Shown here: one piece after another, positions 48,739 through 59,100 of the stretch
Numbering within the stretch: the stretch's first letter is position 1
Layout of the letters: the number at the start of each line of letters is the position of its first letter
NCBI RefSeq assembly: GCF_900114375.1
Contig: NZ_FOSV01000008.1
Location: 123,152-187,151, forward strand
Length of the DNA stretch: 64,000 nt
DNA from: Methylorubrum salsuginis
Lineage (GTDB): Bacteria; Pseudomonadota; Alphaproteobacteria; Rhizobiales; Beijerinckiaceae
Direction: 5' to 3'
Made by a program: the position numbers and the translations under genes
The notes under the pieces: generated by a model
The model's input: the letters and a program-made list of their open reading frames with translations, nothing else
What the model was told of the DNA's origin: nothing
Database searches by the model: none

Positions 48739-49581
48739 ATGCGGAAGACGCAGGCGCAACATTGGTCACTGAGAGGGGCCGCCGCTCTCGGCGCCCTTCT
48801 CGTCCCGTCTTCCATCGCGCTGGCGGCCGGCATCGGCCAGCCCGAGCCGTGGCAGATGGACCGTCAGGTCGCGGTGACGGCGGAGGCCCACGATCTCCAC
48901 GTCTTCGAGAACTGGCTGCACTGGCTCGCGTTCGGCATCTCGCTGTTCGTGCTGGCGCTGATCGTCTACGTGATCTTCAAGTTCAACGAGAAGGCGAACC
49001 CGACGCCGTCCCGCACCACGCACAACACGATGATCGAGGTGGCTTGGACCATCATCCCGGTCCTGATCCTCGTCGCCGTCGCGATCCCGTCCTTCCGGAC
49101 GCTGCGCACCCAGCTCTCCGACCCGAAGGCCGACGTGCTGGTCAAGGTGATCGGCCACGCGTGGTACTGGTCCTACGAGTACCCGACGTCCGAGGGTGAC
49201 AAGGGCGGCTTCACCTTCGACGCCAACGTCGACGAGGACAAGCAGCCCAAGCTGCTGGCCACCGACAACGACATGGTCGTGCCGGTCGGCAAGATCGTGA
49301 AGGTGCAGGTCACCTCCGGCGACGTGATCCATTCCTGGGCGATCCCGTCCTTCGGCGGCAAGATCGACGCGATCCCCGGCCGTCTGAACCAGTGGTGGTT
49401 CAAGGCCGACCGCGAGGGCACCTATCACGGCCAGTGCTCCGAGCTGTGCGGCGCCCGCCACGCCTACATGCCGATCACCGTGCGCGTGGTCTCCGAGCAG
49501 GCCTACGCCGAGTGGCTCACCGAGGCGAAGACCAAGTTCGCCGCCATCGACAACGGCTCGCGCCTCGCGGACGCCCGCTGA
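48739..49581 (+). CDS. coxB: Cytochrome c oxidase subunit II
   Basis: Subunit II (CtaC) of the aa3-type oxidase accepts electrons from cytochrome c at the CuA centre. The 280 residues have a signal peptide (about 1-29, ending IALAAG), two transmembrane helices (about 58-80 and 98-120), the aromatic electron-entry patch HAWYWSYEYP, and the CuA site GQCSELCGARHAYMPITV (Cys, Glu, Cys, His, Met). ATG at 48739 is chosen because it gives the signal peptide; the frame is open about 60 codons further without a family match. First gene of the cox cluster. Confidence 0.96.
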   Translation: MRKTQAQHWSLRGAAALGALLVPSSIALAAGIGQPEPWQMDRQVAVTAEAHDLHVFENWLHWLAFGISLFVLALIVYVIFKFNEKANPTPSRTTHNTMIEVAWTIIPVLILVAVAIPSFRTLRTQLSDPKADVLVKVIGHAWYWSYEYPTSEGDKGGFTFDANVDEDKQPKLLATDNDMVVPVGKIVKVQVTSGDVIHSWAIPSFGGKIDAIPGRLNQWWFKADREGTYHGQCSELCGARHAYMPITVRVVSEQAYAEWLTEAKTKFAAIDNGSRLADAR

Positions 49582-49662
49582 CGCTTTCGTCGGGCCGGGG
49601 TCCCTGCCCCGGCCGAACCCTGAACTCGCCAGAGGCGACAGAGATCTGAGCAAGGCATAGAG

Positions 49663-51291
49663 ATGGCCACAGCCGCAGCACATGCCGGGCACGACGCCCA
49701 CGACGACCACAAGCCCTCGTTCTTCTCCCGTTGGTTCCTCTCCACGAACCACAAGGACATCGGCACCCTCTACCTCGTGTTCGCCTTCATGGCGGGCACG
49801 ATCGGCGCCTTCCTCTCCTTCGGCATCCGCATGGAGATGGAAGAGCCCGGCCTGCAGTACTTTTCGAACCCGGCCACCTACAACGTGTTCGTGACCGGCC
49901 ACGGCCTCATCATGGTGTTCTTCATGGTGATGCCCGCGCTCATCGGCGGCTTCGGCAACTGGTTCGTCCCGCTGATGATCGGCGCGCCGGACATGGCCTT
50001 CCCGCGGATGAACAACATCTCGTTCTGGCTGACCGTGTCGGGCTTCGCCTGCCTCGTCTGCTCGCTGTTCGTCGAGGGTTCGCCCGGCGCACAGGGCGCC
50101 GGCACCGGCTGGACCGTCTATCCGCCGCTCTCCTCCGCCACCGGCCATCCGGGCCCGGCGGTCGATTTCGCGATCTTCTCGCTCCACCTCGCCGGTGCGG
50201 GCTCGATCCTCGGCGCGATCAACTTCATCACCACCATCCTCAACATGCGCGCCCCCGGCATGACGCTGCACAAGATGCCGCTCTTCGCCTGGGCCGAGCT
50301 CGTCACCGCATTCCTGCTGCTCCTGTCGCTCCCGGTGCTCGCCGGCGCGATCACGATGCTGCTCACCGACCGTAACTTCGGCACGACCTTCTTCGCCCCC
50401 GAGGGCGGCGGCGATCCGGTGCTCTACCAGCACCTGTTCTGGTTCTTCGGCCACCCCGAAGTGTACGTGATGATCCTGCCGGCTTTCGGCATCGTCTCGC
50501 ACATCATCGCCACCTTCTCGAAGAAGCCCGTCTTCGGCTACCTCGCGATGGCCTACGCCATGGTCGCCATCGGCGTCGTCGGCTTCGTCGTGTGGGCCCA
50601 CCACATGTACACCGTCGGCCTGTCGCTCCAGACGCAGTCCTACTTCGTCTTCGCCACGATGGTGATCGCGGTCCCGACCGGCGTGAAGATCTTCTCGTGG
50701 ATCGCGACCATGTGGGGCGGTTCGATCCGCTTCACCGCCGCGATGCACTGGGCGGTCGGCTTCATCTTCCTGTTCACGGTCGGCGGCGTCACCGGCGTCG
50801 TGCTCGCCAACTCGGCGGTCGATAAGTACCTGCACGACACCTACTACGTCGTCGCGCACTTCCACTACGTGCTCTCGCTGGGTGCGGTGTTCATCATCTT
50901 CGCCGGTGTCTACTACTGGTTCCCGAAGATGACCGGCCACATCATCCCCGAGTGGGCGGGCAAGCTGCACTTCTGGCTGGCCTTCATCGGTGCGAACATC
51001 CTGTTCTTCCCGATGCACTTCCTGGGTCTCGCCGGCATGCCGCGCCGCTACGCCGACTACCCGGAGGCCTTCGCCGGCTGGCACAAGGTCGCGACGCTCG
51101 GCGGTCACGTCTTCGCCCTCGGCATGGTGGTCTTCGTGATCGGCATCGTGCTGGCCTTCCGCTCGAAGACCCGCGCTGCGGACAATCCGTGGGGCGAGGG
51201 TGCCACCACTCTGGAGTGGACGCTGTCGTCGCCTCCGCCCTTCCACCAGTTCGAGACGCTCCCGAAGATCGTCGACGAGCCGGCCCACTAA
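49663..51291 (+). CDS. coxA: Cytochrome c oxidase subunit I
   Basis: Subunit I (CtaD) contains heme a, heme a3 and CuB and pumps protons. The 542 residues span about 12 membrane helices. Key sites: [21 protein letters not shown] (heme a ligand), the [18 protein letters not shown] loop with CuB His and the D-channel Glu typical of A1-type oxidases, WAHHMYTVG (CuB His pair), and [10 protein letters not shown] (heme a3 and heme a ligands). N-terminal cytoplasmic tail is His-rich. It follows coxB by 81 bases; a GC hairpin follows the stop. Confidence 0.98.
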   Translation: MATAAAHAGHDAHDDHKPSFFSRWFLSTNHKDIGTLYLVFAFMAGTIGAFLSFGIRMEMEEPGLQYFSNPATYNVFVTGHGLIMVFFMVMPALIGGFGNWFVPLMIGAPDMAFPRMNNISFWLTVSGFACLVCSLFVEGSPGAQGAGTGWTVYPPLSSATGHPGPAVDFAIFSLHLAGAGSILGAINFITTILNMRAPGMTLHKMPLFAWAELVTAFLLLLSLPVLAGAITMLLTDRNFGTTFFAPEGGGDPVLYQHLFWFFGHPEVYVMILPAFGIVSHIIATFSKKPVFGYLAMAYAMVAIGVVGFVVWAHHMYTVGLSLQTQSYFVFATMVIAVPTGVKIFSWIATMWGGSIRFTAAMHWAVGFIFLFTVGGVTGVVLANSAVDKYLHDTYYVVAHFHYVLSLGAVFIIFAGVYYWFPKMTGHIIPEWAGKLHFWLAFIGANILFFPMHFLGLAGMPRRYADYPEAFAGWHKVATLGGHVFALGMVVFVIGIVLAFRSKTRAADNPWGEGATTLEWTLSSPPPFHQFETLPKIVDEPAH

Positions 51292-51300
51292 CCAACATCG

Positions 51301-51324
51301 CGAGGACCGCCCCGGCGGTCCTCG
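51301..51324 (+). terminator. Hairpin between coxA and ctaB
   Basis: CGAGGACCGCC and GGCGGTCCTCG form an 11-bp stem with a CC loop, followed by CCCTTTCCCC. The weak U-tract suggests partial termination, which would lower assembly-gene expression relative to the structural subunits, or an mRNA-stabilising stem. Confidence 0.6.
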
Positions 51325-51436
51325 CCCTTTCCCCGAGGCCTTCGCGATTCCTTCGGGATCCGGAAGGCTTCCGGCAAAGGGCGGCGATCCGAACCCTCCC
51401 TCCCGCGTCAACCCAAGCGTTCAGAACACGGTTTTC

Positions 51437-52384
51437 ATGACGACCCTGTCGAACAGCGTCACCGCCGACACCCCGACCTTCGCCCCCGCCGTGGGCGGCG
51501 AGGTGCGCGACTTCTTCGCGCTGCTGAAGCCGCGGGTGATGGTGCTCGTCATCTTCACGGCGCTCGTCGGCATGGTGGTGTCGGACGTCACCGTGAACCC
51601 GGTGATCGCGGCGATCTCGCTCCTGATGATCGCGGTGGGCGCGGGCGCCTCCGGCTGCCTCAACATGTGGTGGGACGCCGATATCGACGCCCTGATGACC
51701 CGCACCGCCAAGCGGCCGATCCCGGACGGGCGCATCCGCCCGGACGAGGCGCTGGCCTTCGGCATCGTGCTCTCGGTCGGCTCGGTGCTGATCCTCGGGC
51801 TCGCCTCCAACTGGCTCGCCGCGGGCCTGCTCGCCTTCACCATCGTCTTCTACGCCGTGATCTACTCGATGTGGCTGAAGCGGGCGACGGCGCAGAACAT
51901 CGTCATCGGCGGCGCCGCGGGCGCCCTCCCCCCGGTGGTCGGCCAGGCCGCGGTGACCGGCCATGTCGGCCTCGAGTCGCTGATCCTGTTCGCGATCATC
52001 TTCATCTGGACGCCGCCGCATTTCTGGGCGCTCGCTCTGGTGAAGAGCGGCGAGTACGCCAAGGCCGGCATCCCGATGATGCCGAACGTCGCCGGCCCGG
52101 ATTCCACCCGCCGCCAGATCGTCTGGTACACCCTGCTGCTCGCCCCGCTCGGCCTCGCGCCCGTGTTCTTCGGCTTCGGCGGCTGGCTCTACGCGCTGGT
52201 GGGCGTGCTCGGAGGCCTCGGCATGCTGGCCGGCGCCGTGCAGGTGTTCCGCCTGCGCCAGGGCGAGTCCGAGCGTAAGGCCGCGATGGGCCTGTTCGCC
52301 TTCTCGATCCTCTACCTGTTCCTGCTGTTCTCGGCGCTGCTCGCCGAGCAGGGGCTCGGCCTCTACCGCGCGGTCGTGGTTTGA
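51437..52384 (+). CDS. ctaB: Protoheme IX farnesyltransferase (heme O synthase)
   Basis: CtaB (CyoE/Cox10 family) farnesylates heme b to heme o, the precursor of heme a. The 315 residues are a UbiA-type membrane protein of about nine helices, with the prenyl-diphosphate/Mg site [20 protein letters not shown] and the conserved [14 protein letters not shown]. The ATG at 51437 is the first in frame that begins at the family N-terminus ([19 protein letters not shown]). Stands between coxA and ctaG as in other Rhizobiales. Confidence 0.96.
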   Translation: MTTLSNSVTADTPTFAPAVGGEVRDFFALLKPRVMVLVIFTALVGMVVSDVTVNPVIAAISLLMIAVGAGASGCLNMWWDADIDALMTRTAKRPIPDGRIRPDEALAFGIVLSVGSVLILGLASNWLAAGLLAFTIVFYAVIYSMWLKRATAQNIVIGGAAGALPPVVGQAAVTGHVGLESLILFAIIFIWTPPHFWALALVKSGEYAKAGIPMMPNVAGPDSTRRQIVWYTLLLAPLGLAPVFFGFGGWLYALVGVLGGLGMLAGAVQVFRLRQGESERKAAMGLFAFSILYLFLLFSALLAEQGLGLYRAVVV

Positions 52385-52392
52385 GGCCCGGC

Positions 52393-52557
52393 ATGAGCGA
52401 CCTTCCCGACGGCATCCGCCCGCTGACGCCCGCAGAGGCGCAGACGCGCCGCAAGCGCTCGCTGGCCATCGCGCTGACGCTCGGCGCCCTGGTGATCCTG
52501 TTCTTCGTGCTGACGATCGCCAAGCTCGGACCGCAGGTCCTGCAACGGCCGCTCTAG
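52393..52557 (+). CDS. Small single-TM protein of the cox cluster (CoxF-like)
   Basis: A 54-residue protein, too short for routine ORF calling. It starts MSDLPDGIRPLTPAEAQTRR and has one helix (about 23-45, SLAIALTLGALVILFFVLTI) ending in KLGPQVLQ. It begins eight bases after the ctaB stop and ends ten bases before ctaG. The position and layout match the small conserved ORF (often called CoxF or hypothetical) found here in alphaproteobacterial cox clusters. A role in oxidase assembly is inferred from linkage only. Confidence 0.85.
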   Translation: MSDLPDGIRPLTPAEAQTRRKRSLAIALTLGALVILFFVLTIAKLGPQVLQRPL

Positions 52558-52567
52558 GGGCGAGGTG

Positions 52568-53176
52568 ATGGTGCAGGGCTCCGAAAGGCAGATCCAGGCG
52601 GCCCGCGGCGTGCGCCGCACCGTGGCGGCCTGTGCGGGCGTGGTGCTGGCCATGGGCGGCCTCGCCCTCGCCTCGGCGCCGCTCTACGACATGTTCTGCA
52701 AGGCGACGGGGTTCAACGGCACGCCTCTGGTCGGCGCCGCGCCCGCGGCCACCGACGGCGAGGCTCTGGCCCCGGTCACCGTCCGCTTCGACACCAACGT
52801 CTCGAAGAATCTGTCCTGGCGGTTCCGTCCGGAGCAGGCGAGCGTCGAGGCGGTGCCGGGCCGGACCGCGACGGTGTTCTTCAAGGTGACGAACACGGGG
52901 AAGGAGCCGTCCAAGGGCATCGCCGTGTTCAACGTGCAGCCCGACCTGATGGGCTCCTACTTCGTCAAGGTGCAGTGCTTCTGCTTCGACGAGCACACGC
53001 TGCAGCCCGGCGAGTCGGCGGAGTTCCCGCTGGTGTTCTACGTCGACCCGGCCCTGCGCAAGGATCCCGACATCGGCACGCTGCCGGAGATGACCCTGTC
53101 CTACACCTACTTCCCGTCGAAGAACGGGGCGCCGGTGGCGGAAGCGGCGAAGCCGAGCAAGACGACGAATTTCTGA
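52568..53176 (+). CDS. ctaG: Cytochrome c oxidase assembly protein CtaG/Cox11
   Basis: CtaG delivers copper to the CuB site of subunit I. The 202 residues have one N-terminal helix (about 18-40), APLYDMFCKATGFNGT, and the periplasmic Ig-like domain with the copper-binding CFCF motif (KVQCFCFDEHTLQPGE) and YVDPAL, TLSYTYFP. The start is ATG 52568 or the adjoining GTG 52565; GAGG sits very close, so a slightly later GTG is also possible. Confidence 0.95.
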   Translation: MVQGSERQIQAARGVRRTVAACAGVVLAMGGLALASAPLYDMFCKATGFNGTPLVGAAPAATDGEALAPVTVRFDTNVSKNLSWRFRPEQASVEAVPGRTATVFFKVTNTGKEPSKGIAVFNVQPDLMGSYFVKVQCFCFDEHTLQPGESAEFPLVFYVDPALRKDPDIGTLPEMTLSYTYFPSKNGAPVAEAAKPSKTTNF

Positions 53177-53314
53177 AGGTCCAAGCGTGACAAGGGCGCG
53201 GGGGCCGCAGTAGAGCTTCACCGGGATCGGGCCTCAGGCGCGATCCTCAACAAGGTAACAGAGGGCCCGGCCGTCGATGCGGCGACGGGTACGGGCGAAG
53301 GGAGACCCATTGCG

Positions 53315-54166
53315 ATGGCCGGGGCGCACGCCAAGAATCACGACTACCACATCATCAATCCGAGCCCGTGGCCCCTCCTCGGTGCGTTCTCCGGGTTCCT
53401 GATGGCCTTCGGCGCCGTCTTCTGGATGAAGGGCCTCTCGCTCGGCGGTCTCGCCGTCGGCCCCTACGTGTTCGGCGCCGGCACGCTCGGCGTGCTCTAC
53501 ACCATGCTGTCGTGGTGGAAGGACGTCACCCACGAGGCCAATTCCGGCGACCACACCCGCGTCGTCCAGCTCCATCACCGCTACGGCATGATCATGTTCA
53601 TCGCCTCCGAGGTGATGTTCTTCGTGGCGTGGTTCTGGGCCTATTTCGAGGCCGCGCTCTACACCGCCGACCCGATCCAGGCGACCCGCGTCGAGTTCAC
53701 CGGCGGCGTCTGGCCGCCCAAGGGCATCGAGTCGTTCGACCCCTGGCACCTGCCGCTGCTGAACACGCTGATCCTGCTCACCTCCGGCACCACCGTGACC
53801 TGGGCCCACCACGCCCTGCTCCACGGCGACCGCAAGGGCCTGAAGTACGGCCTGTGGCTGACGATCATCCTCGGCGTGCTGTTCACCGCCTGCCAGGCCT
53901 ACGAGTACGCCCACGCCCATTTCGGCTTCTCGGGTTCGATCTACTCGGCGACCTTCTTCATGGCGACGGGCTTCCACGGCGCCCACGTCATCATCGGCAC
54001 GATCTTCCTCGCCGTCTGCCTGCTGCGGACCTACAAGGGCGACTTCACGCCCAAGCAGCATCTCGGCTTCGAGTTCGCTGCTTGGTACTGGCACTTCGTC
54101 GACGTGGTGTGGCTGTTCCTGTTCGCTGCCATCTACGTCTGGGGCGCCGGCGCCTCGGCCCACTGA
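53315..54166 (+). CDS. coxC: Cytochrome c oxidase subunit III
   Basis: Subunit III (CtaE) of the aa3 oxidase stabilises subunit I and its proton uptake. The 283 residues form seven helices, with typical [65 protein letters not shown] and the ending [22 protein letters not shown]. It starts 138 bases after ctaG, and a strong terminator follows 42 bases past the stop. Confidence 0.97.
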   Translation: MAGAHAKNHDYHIINPSPWPLLGAFSGFLMAFGAVFWMKGLSLGGLAVGPYVFGAGTLGVLYTMLSWWKDVTHEANSGDHTRVVQLHHRYGMIMFIASEVMFFVAWFWAYFEAALYTADPIQATRVEFTGGVWPPKGIESFDPWHLPLLNTLILLTSGTTVTWAHHALLHGDRKGLKYGLWLTIILGVLFTACQAYEYAHAHFGFSGSIYSATFFMATGFHGAHVIIGTIFLAVCLLRTYKGDFTPKQHLGFEFAAWYWHFVDVVWLFLFAAIYVWGAGASAH

Positions 54167-54207
54167 GGCCCTCCCCATCCGGCCGCCCTGCAACGGCGGC
54201 AACCCAG

Positions 54208-54233
54208 AAGGGCGGCGCGAGCCGCCCTTTTTT
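54208..54233 (+). terminator. Rho-independent terminator after coxC
   Basis: AAGGGCGGC and GCCGCCCTT enclose a short loop and are followed by TTTT. It ends the main oxidase transcript; DUF983 and SURF1 would then need their own promoter or read-through. Confidence 0.9.
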
Positions 54234-54279
54234 GCGTGCGCTCCCCTCGCCGGCTCGTCATACCGGGAGGGTGCCAGAG

Positions 54280-54310
54280 CCTCGTCCTGGAGATCGGATC
54301 CAGGACGAGG
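54280..54310. repeat. Perfect 12-bp inverted repeat upstream of DUF983 gene
   Basis: CCTCGTCCTGGA, a seven-base loop (GATCGGA), and TCCAGGACGAGG form a perfect stem in the 221-base gap between coxC and the DUF983 gene. There is no U-tract. It looks like a small dispersed hairpin element or mRNA leader structure. Confidence 0.55.
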
Positions 54311-54387
54311 CGCCCGATCCTTGTGCCGCATCGTCGTTTCCGAAAACCGGAAACCACCCTTCGGGACGATGCTCTCGGACGACGCCC

Positions 54388-54750
54388 ATGAACCGAACCG
54401 CCCCCTCCCCGATCTCGACCGGTCTGCGCGGGCGCTGCCCGGCCTGCGGAGAGGGGCACCTGTTTCGCGGCTTCCTGTCCGTCCGCCCGGCCTGCGAGGT
54501 CTGCGGCCAGGATTTTTCGCGCTTCGATTCCGCGGATGGACCGGCCTTTTTCGTGATGTCGATCACCGGCTTCGTCGTGGCCGGCACCGCCCTCTGGCTG
54601 GAAATCACCTACGAGCCGCCGGTTTGGGTCCACGCCCTCGTCGCCGGCACGCTGGCGGTCGGTTTGAGCCTGCTGCTGGTGCGTCCGCTGAAAGGCGTGC
54701 TGGCCGCCGTCCAATTCGCCAACAAGGCTGAGCAGGGACGTTTTCGATAG
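54388..54750 (+). CDS. DUF983 zinc-ribbon membrane protein
   Basis: A 120-residue DUF983 protein: an N-terminal ribbon with CPACGEGHLFRGFL and CEVCGQDF (two CxxC pairs), then two transmembrane helices (about 52-74 and 81-100). The family is regularly found between oxidase subunit III and SURF1 in alphaproteobacteria, and its role in oxidase biogenesis is presumed rather than known. ATG 54388 lies 19 bases after a GC palindromic stretch. The TAG stop shares a base with the GTG just in front of the SURF1 ATG. Confidence 0.88.
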   Translation: MNRTAPSPISTGLRGRCPACGEGHLFRGFLSVRPACEVCGQDFSRFDSADGPAFFVMSITGFVVAGTALWLEITYEPPVWVHALVAGTLAVGLSLLLVRPLKGVLAAVQFANKAEQGRFR

Positions 54751-54752
54751 TG

Positions 54753-55514
54753 ATGTCTTCCGCCGACCGATCCGCCCGCCTGCGCAGCCTCATAGCCCCG
54801 GGCCTCGCGGCGCTCGTCTGCCTCGCCATCCTCCTCGGCCTCGGTGTCTGGCAACTCGCCCGCAAGGGCGAGAAGGAGGCCTTGATCGCCCGCATCGTCG
54901 AGCGCTCCCACGTCGAGCCGCCCGCCGCGCCGCCGCCCTTCGATGCCTGGGATCCCAAGGCCGACGAGTTCCGCCGGGTGCGGGCGCGCGGCACCTTCCT
55001 CCATGACAAGGAGGTGCTGGTCCACGGCCTCGCGCCGGGCGAGCCCGGCCGGGCGCTCCAGGGCTTCTATGTCCTGACCCCGCTCATGCGCGACGACGGC
55101 ACCGCGATTCTCGTCAACCGCGGCTTCGTCCCGACCGAGCTGAAGGACCCGAAGAGCCGCGCCGCCGGACAGGTCGCGGGCGAGACCGCCGTGACCGGCA
55201 TGCTGCGCGGCAGCGAGATCCGCACGATGTTCGTGCCGGAATCCGATCCCGCCCGCGATCAGTGGTACACCCGTGATATCGCGGCCATCGCGGCGGCTCG
55301 TGGGCTGACGAACGTCGCGCCCTACCTGATCGAGGCGGACGCGACCCAAAATCCCGGCGGCTGGCCCCGCGGCGGAAACCTGCGGGTCGATCTGCCCAAC
55401 AACCACCTGCAATACGCGTTCACGTGGTTCGGCATCGCCGCCTGCCTCGTCGGCGTGTTTTCCGTCTTCGCGTGGCGGCGCCTGAACGATCCGGTGGAGC
55501 CCGACGTGCCCTGA
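54753..55514 (+). CDS. SURF1-family oxidase assembly protein
   Basis: A 253-residue SURF1/Shy1 homologue, which assists heme a insertion in cytochrome c oxidase. Two transmembrane helices frame the protein (about 14-34 and 220-242). Hallmarks are LLGLGVWQLARKGEKEALI, the GFYVLTPLMRDDGTAILVNRGFVP block and NNHLQYAFTWFGIAACLVGVF at the C-terminus. The ATG at 54753 and the GTG at 54750 are both usable. Last gene of the oxidase cluster. Confidence 0.93.
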   Translation: MSSADRSARLRSLIAPGLAALVCLAILLGLGVWQLARKGEKEALIARIVERSHVEPPAAPPPFDAWDPKADEFRRVRARGTFLHDKEVLVHGLAPGEPGRALQGFYVLTPLMRDDGTAILVNRGFVPTELKDPKSRAAGQVAGETAVTGMLRGSEIRTMFVPESDPARDQWYTRDIAAIAAARGLTNVAPYLIEADATQNPGGWPRGGNLRVDLPNNHLQYAFTWFGIAACLVGVFSVFAWRRLNDPVEPDVP

Positions 55515-55602
55515 GCGCGTTGGCCCGCGGCCTGCTTCACGCGAGGCGGGCCGCGCCGGGATCGATTGCGTCCGGCGTGGGAAGCACGGAGCGCCCCCCG
55601 CC

Positions 55603-56022
55603 ATGCGCAGAGCCGTCGTTCTGATCCCCCTCGCCCTGGTTTGCGGCATCCTGTCCGCCCGGGCCGATGAGACCGCCCAAAGGGCCGCCCGCGCCACCAT
55701 CGAGCGCCAGATCGAGGCCTTCCGCCGCAACGATTCGGGCGCCGCTTATGCCGAGGCCGCCCCGCAGATCCGTAATCTGTTCCCCTCCCCCGATACCTTC
55801 ATCGCCATGGTGGAGAAGGGCTATGCCCCGGTCCTGCGCCCGCGCAGCTACCGCTTCGAGGCCGCCGAGGAGACGGCCGAGGACGAGATCGCCCAGGGCA
55901 TGAGTCTGCAGGACGAGGCCGGCATCGACTGGGTGGCGCTCTACACGCTCCAGCGGCAGGTGGACGGCCAATGGCGGATCACCGGCTGTCAGCTGAAGAA
56001 GGCGCCGGGCGACGCCGCCTGA
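55603..56022 (+). CDS. DUF4864 secreted protein
   Basis: A 139-residue exported protein of the DUF4864 family, of unknown function. The signal peptide is about 1-21 (RRAVVLIPLALVCGILSARA). The mature part has the family pattern RATIERQIEAFRRNDSGAAY, APQIRNLFPSPDTFIAMVEKGYAPVLRPRSY and ends WRITGCQLKK, an NTF2-like/cystatin-like alpha-beta look. It is 88 bases downstream of SURF1 on the same strand. A long GC hairpin follows. Confidence 0.85.
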   Translation: MRRAVVLIPLALVCGILSARADETAQRAARATIERQIEAFRRNDSGAAYAEAAPQIRNLFPSPDTFIAMVEKGYAPVLRPRSYRFEAAEETAEDEIAQGMSLQDEAGIDWVALYTLQRQVDGQWRITGCQLKKAPGDAA

Positions 56023-56073
56023 CGGGTTCGGAACATCGTCCCGATAGGGGGCCTCGCCGTCGGGGCGAAGCTT

Positions 56074-56106
56074 CAGGGCCCGCCGCCGGTTCGGCGGCGG
56101 GCCCTG
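56074..56106. terminator. Perfect 15-bp stem between convergent genes
   Basis: CAGGGCCCGCCGCCG, a GTT loop, and CGGCGGCGGGCCCTG form a perfect stem between the DUF4864 gene and the opposing glycosyltransferase stop. No U-tract on either side, so it is probably a two-way structural barrier. Confidence 0.6.
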
Positions 56107-56115
56107 GCGGGCGCC

Positions 56116-59100
56116 TCACTCGTAGGAGCGGGGCCGGACACGCTTGTAACGGAGGCCGTCGGCGGTGGTGTAGATATCGACCGTCGCCAGCGTCTTCTGC
56201 AGATCCTCGCGGGCGTGTTCGAACGAGAAGCGCTTCGCGCGCTCCAGGGCGCCGGCGCTGATGCGCTCCCACAGGGCCTCGTCGGAATAGAGCCGCAGCA
56301 CCTGCGCGGCCCAGACCCGCGGCTCGTCGGCCACGAGGCAGTCGAGCTCGTTCGACAGGCCCGTGCCCTCGATCGCGATCGGCGAGAACACACCGGCGAG
56401 CCCGTAGGACAGGCTTTCCAGCACCTTGCCCTTGATGCCCGCGCCCGAACGCAGCGGCGCGACGAAGACGCGGGTCGAGCTCAGGACCGCGTCCAGATCC
56501 GGCACGTAGCCATGCACCTTCACGCTGTCGGAGGCGAAATCCATCACCTCCTTGGTCGGGTTGCTGCCGACGATGTGAAAGACGATCGACGGATCCTTGG
56601 CCAGAAGCTCGGGCATCACCTCGGTGACGAAGAAGCGGGCCGCCTCGACGTTCGGTGGATGGCCGAAGCCTCCGAGGAACAGGATGTCCTTGGTGTCGGC
56701 GAAGGTCGGTTTGGCGTCGCCGCGCACGTCGACGACCCACGGCACCCGCCCGAGCTTGGCGGCCGGGAGATGGCTTTCGAGAACCGTGAGCTCGACATCG
56801 GAATAGCTCAGCGTCAGATCGGCCTCGGCGATCATCTCCAGCTCGCGGCGCTTGGTCTCGAGCGCACCCTCGAGGGTATAGTTCGGCTCCTGGGCTTTCG
56901 CCGCGCGCATCTCGCGGAGGAAGTGCAGGTCGGCGAGGTTGAGGATCACCTTGATGCTGCGCGAATGCTCGCGGATCAGGGAGATGACACTACCGAAGGT
57001 GTAGTAACGCGTGACGTAGACGAGGTCGAAGTCGCCGATGCGGTCGCGGATGAAGGCCGAGATGTCGGTGACGAACGGGGCGTAGAGGCACTCGACGCCG
57101 ATCTTCTGCAAGGCTCGCGTGTGCCGGTCCATGAAGGCGAGGTTGAGCGGCAGGAACGTCACCTTCATGCCCAGGCTCTGGAACAGCCGGATCTCCTGGA
57201 AGGCGGCGTAGCTGCCAGCGTCGTTGTCGACCATCGGATAATGGTTGTCGATCACCAGCATCCGCTGACGGACGTGGCGGTCCTTCTCCCGATCGACGTT
57301 GACGCCCTCGCGGCCGTGGTCCTTGAACAGGTTGACCCACTTCTTCTTGAATTTCGGCCGGTTGACCTCTTGGTACTTCTTCATGCCCGAGGTCACGTCG
57401 GTACCCGACGACTGCCCCTCGTAATGCACGACGACCGAGCTCGGCACGTAGAGCACGCGCTTGCCGGCGTGGCGCACCTTCATGGCGAGGTCGGTATCCT
57501 CGAAATAACCGGGTATGAACTCGCGGCTGAAGTAGCCGATCTGGCGCAGGAGCTCGGAATCGATGAGCAGGGCGGCGCCGGAGACGTAATCGGCCTGACG
57601 CAGGTAGTTGAACTTCGGATCGCTGTTGTTCTGGTTGCGGCCGTAGTTCCACGGATTGCCGCTGTCCCAGATGACGCCGCCCGCCTCCTGCAGGGTGCCG
57701 TCCGGGTAGATCAGCTTGGAGCCGACGAGGCCGACGTCGTCGAAATCTTCGTAGGCGTGGATCAACTCGTCGAGCCAGTTGGCCGTGACCTCAGTGTCGT
57801 TGTTGAGGAACACCGTGTAGCGACCGCGCGCGGCGGCTGCGCCGCGGTTGCAGCTCTCGACGAAACCTTTGGCGGTCGGGTTGCGCAGGCAGGTGACGCC
57901 GGTGACGGTCTCGGCGATGGCCACGGTCTCGTCGGTCGAGCCGTCATCGACGAGGATGACCTCGAAGCTATAGGCCGTGTAGGCGAACAGAAGCGCCGAC
58001 AGGCAGAGATAAGTCACCTCGAACTTGTTGTGCAGCGGGATGACGATGCTGACGTCCGGCGTTTCCACCGCCGGGAAGGCGATCGGCCGATACTTCGCGC
58101 GCTTGCGGATGCCGTCGAGCAGCGTCTCCTGCAGGGCATACAGATTCGGGATGCGGGCGGCGTCCCGCGGGTCGCGGTGCCATTGGCGGTAGGATTTCAG
58201 GTGAAAGGCCGCGAGCGACGACAGCGTCGCGTCGAAGGGCTTCTTGGCGTAGGTCTGCAACGCCGTCCAGGGCGTCATCTGGAAGTCGAGCAGCACCGTC
58301 GTGTGGTGCAGGACGGCGTCGTCGGCAGCGTTGCGGATCGAGACGACGTGGTACTGACCGTCGAAGTATCGGCTGTCGATCTTGATGCTGTGGCTGATCT
58401 GTTCGGCGTCCAGCAGCAGCTCGATCTGTCTGATCGGGGTGTCGTCGACGCAGACGTCCAGCTTGACGTAGGGATGATTCGTCGAGCTGCGTGAAACCGT
58501 GACGTTGATCTGGTCGAACTTGACCCGGAATTCGCTGATTTTGAAGTCGAAGCCGTAGGAGATCGCGTTCTTGATCACGTGTTCGTGGCCGCCGATCACG
58601 ATGGCGATGTCGTTGCTGCCCTTGCGGCTTTCGAAGGCGACGAGCGGCAGCTTCGCTCGGTAGGCGACGATCCGGGCCGGTCCGTCCTCTCGGGCGAGGC
58701 GCAGGAACTCGCTCGACAGGACGACCGCGTCCTCGACCTCCGCCAGCGACGGGTTGGCGAAGAAGAAGTAGCTGTTGGTCTGGCTGGTGCTGGCGCCCTT
58801 CTCGATGAGGATACGCAGGCGGCGGGCGCCGCCGGGCGCGTCGAGACGGACGCGGAGCGGATGATAATCCTCGATCCGCGTTCCGCCCTTGCGGACGGTC
58901 GCGACGTCGTGGGCCTGCCGATGCACGACCCGTCCTGCGGCATCAAGGAACTGGAAAACGAAGCAGGCGTCGCAGCGATGGGTCGCGACTAGGGCGGTGA
59001 AAAGGTAGGTTTGGTCCGCCTCGACTGCGAGATCGTCGCTGTTCAGCGGATCGAAGAGACGCGTCACGGCAGTCATGGGCCGCTCGGCTGCGACGTCGTT

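Noticed and set aside
48766..53221. Two long minus-strand frames opposite the oxidase genes.
   Set aside because: Asp/Glu/His/Arg-rich shadows of coxB, coxA, ctaB and ctaG.
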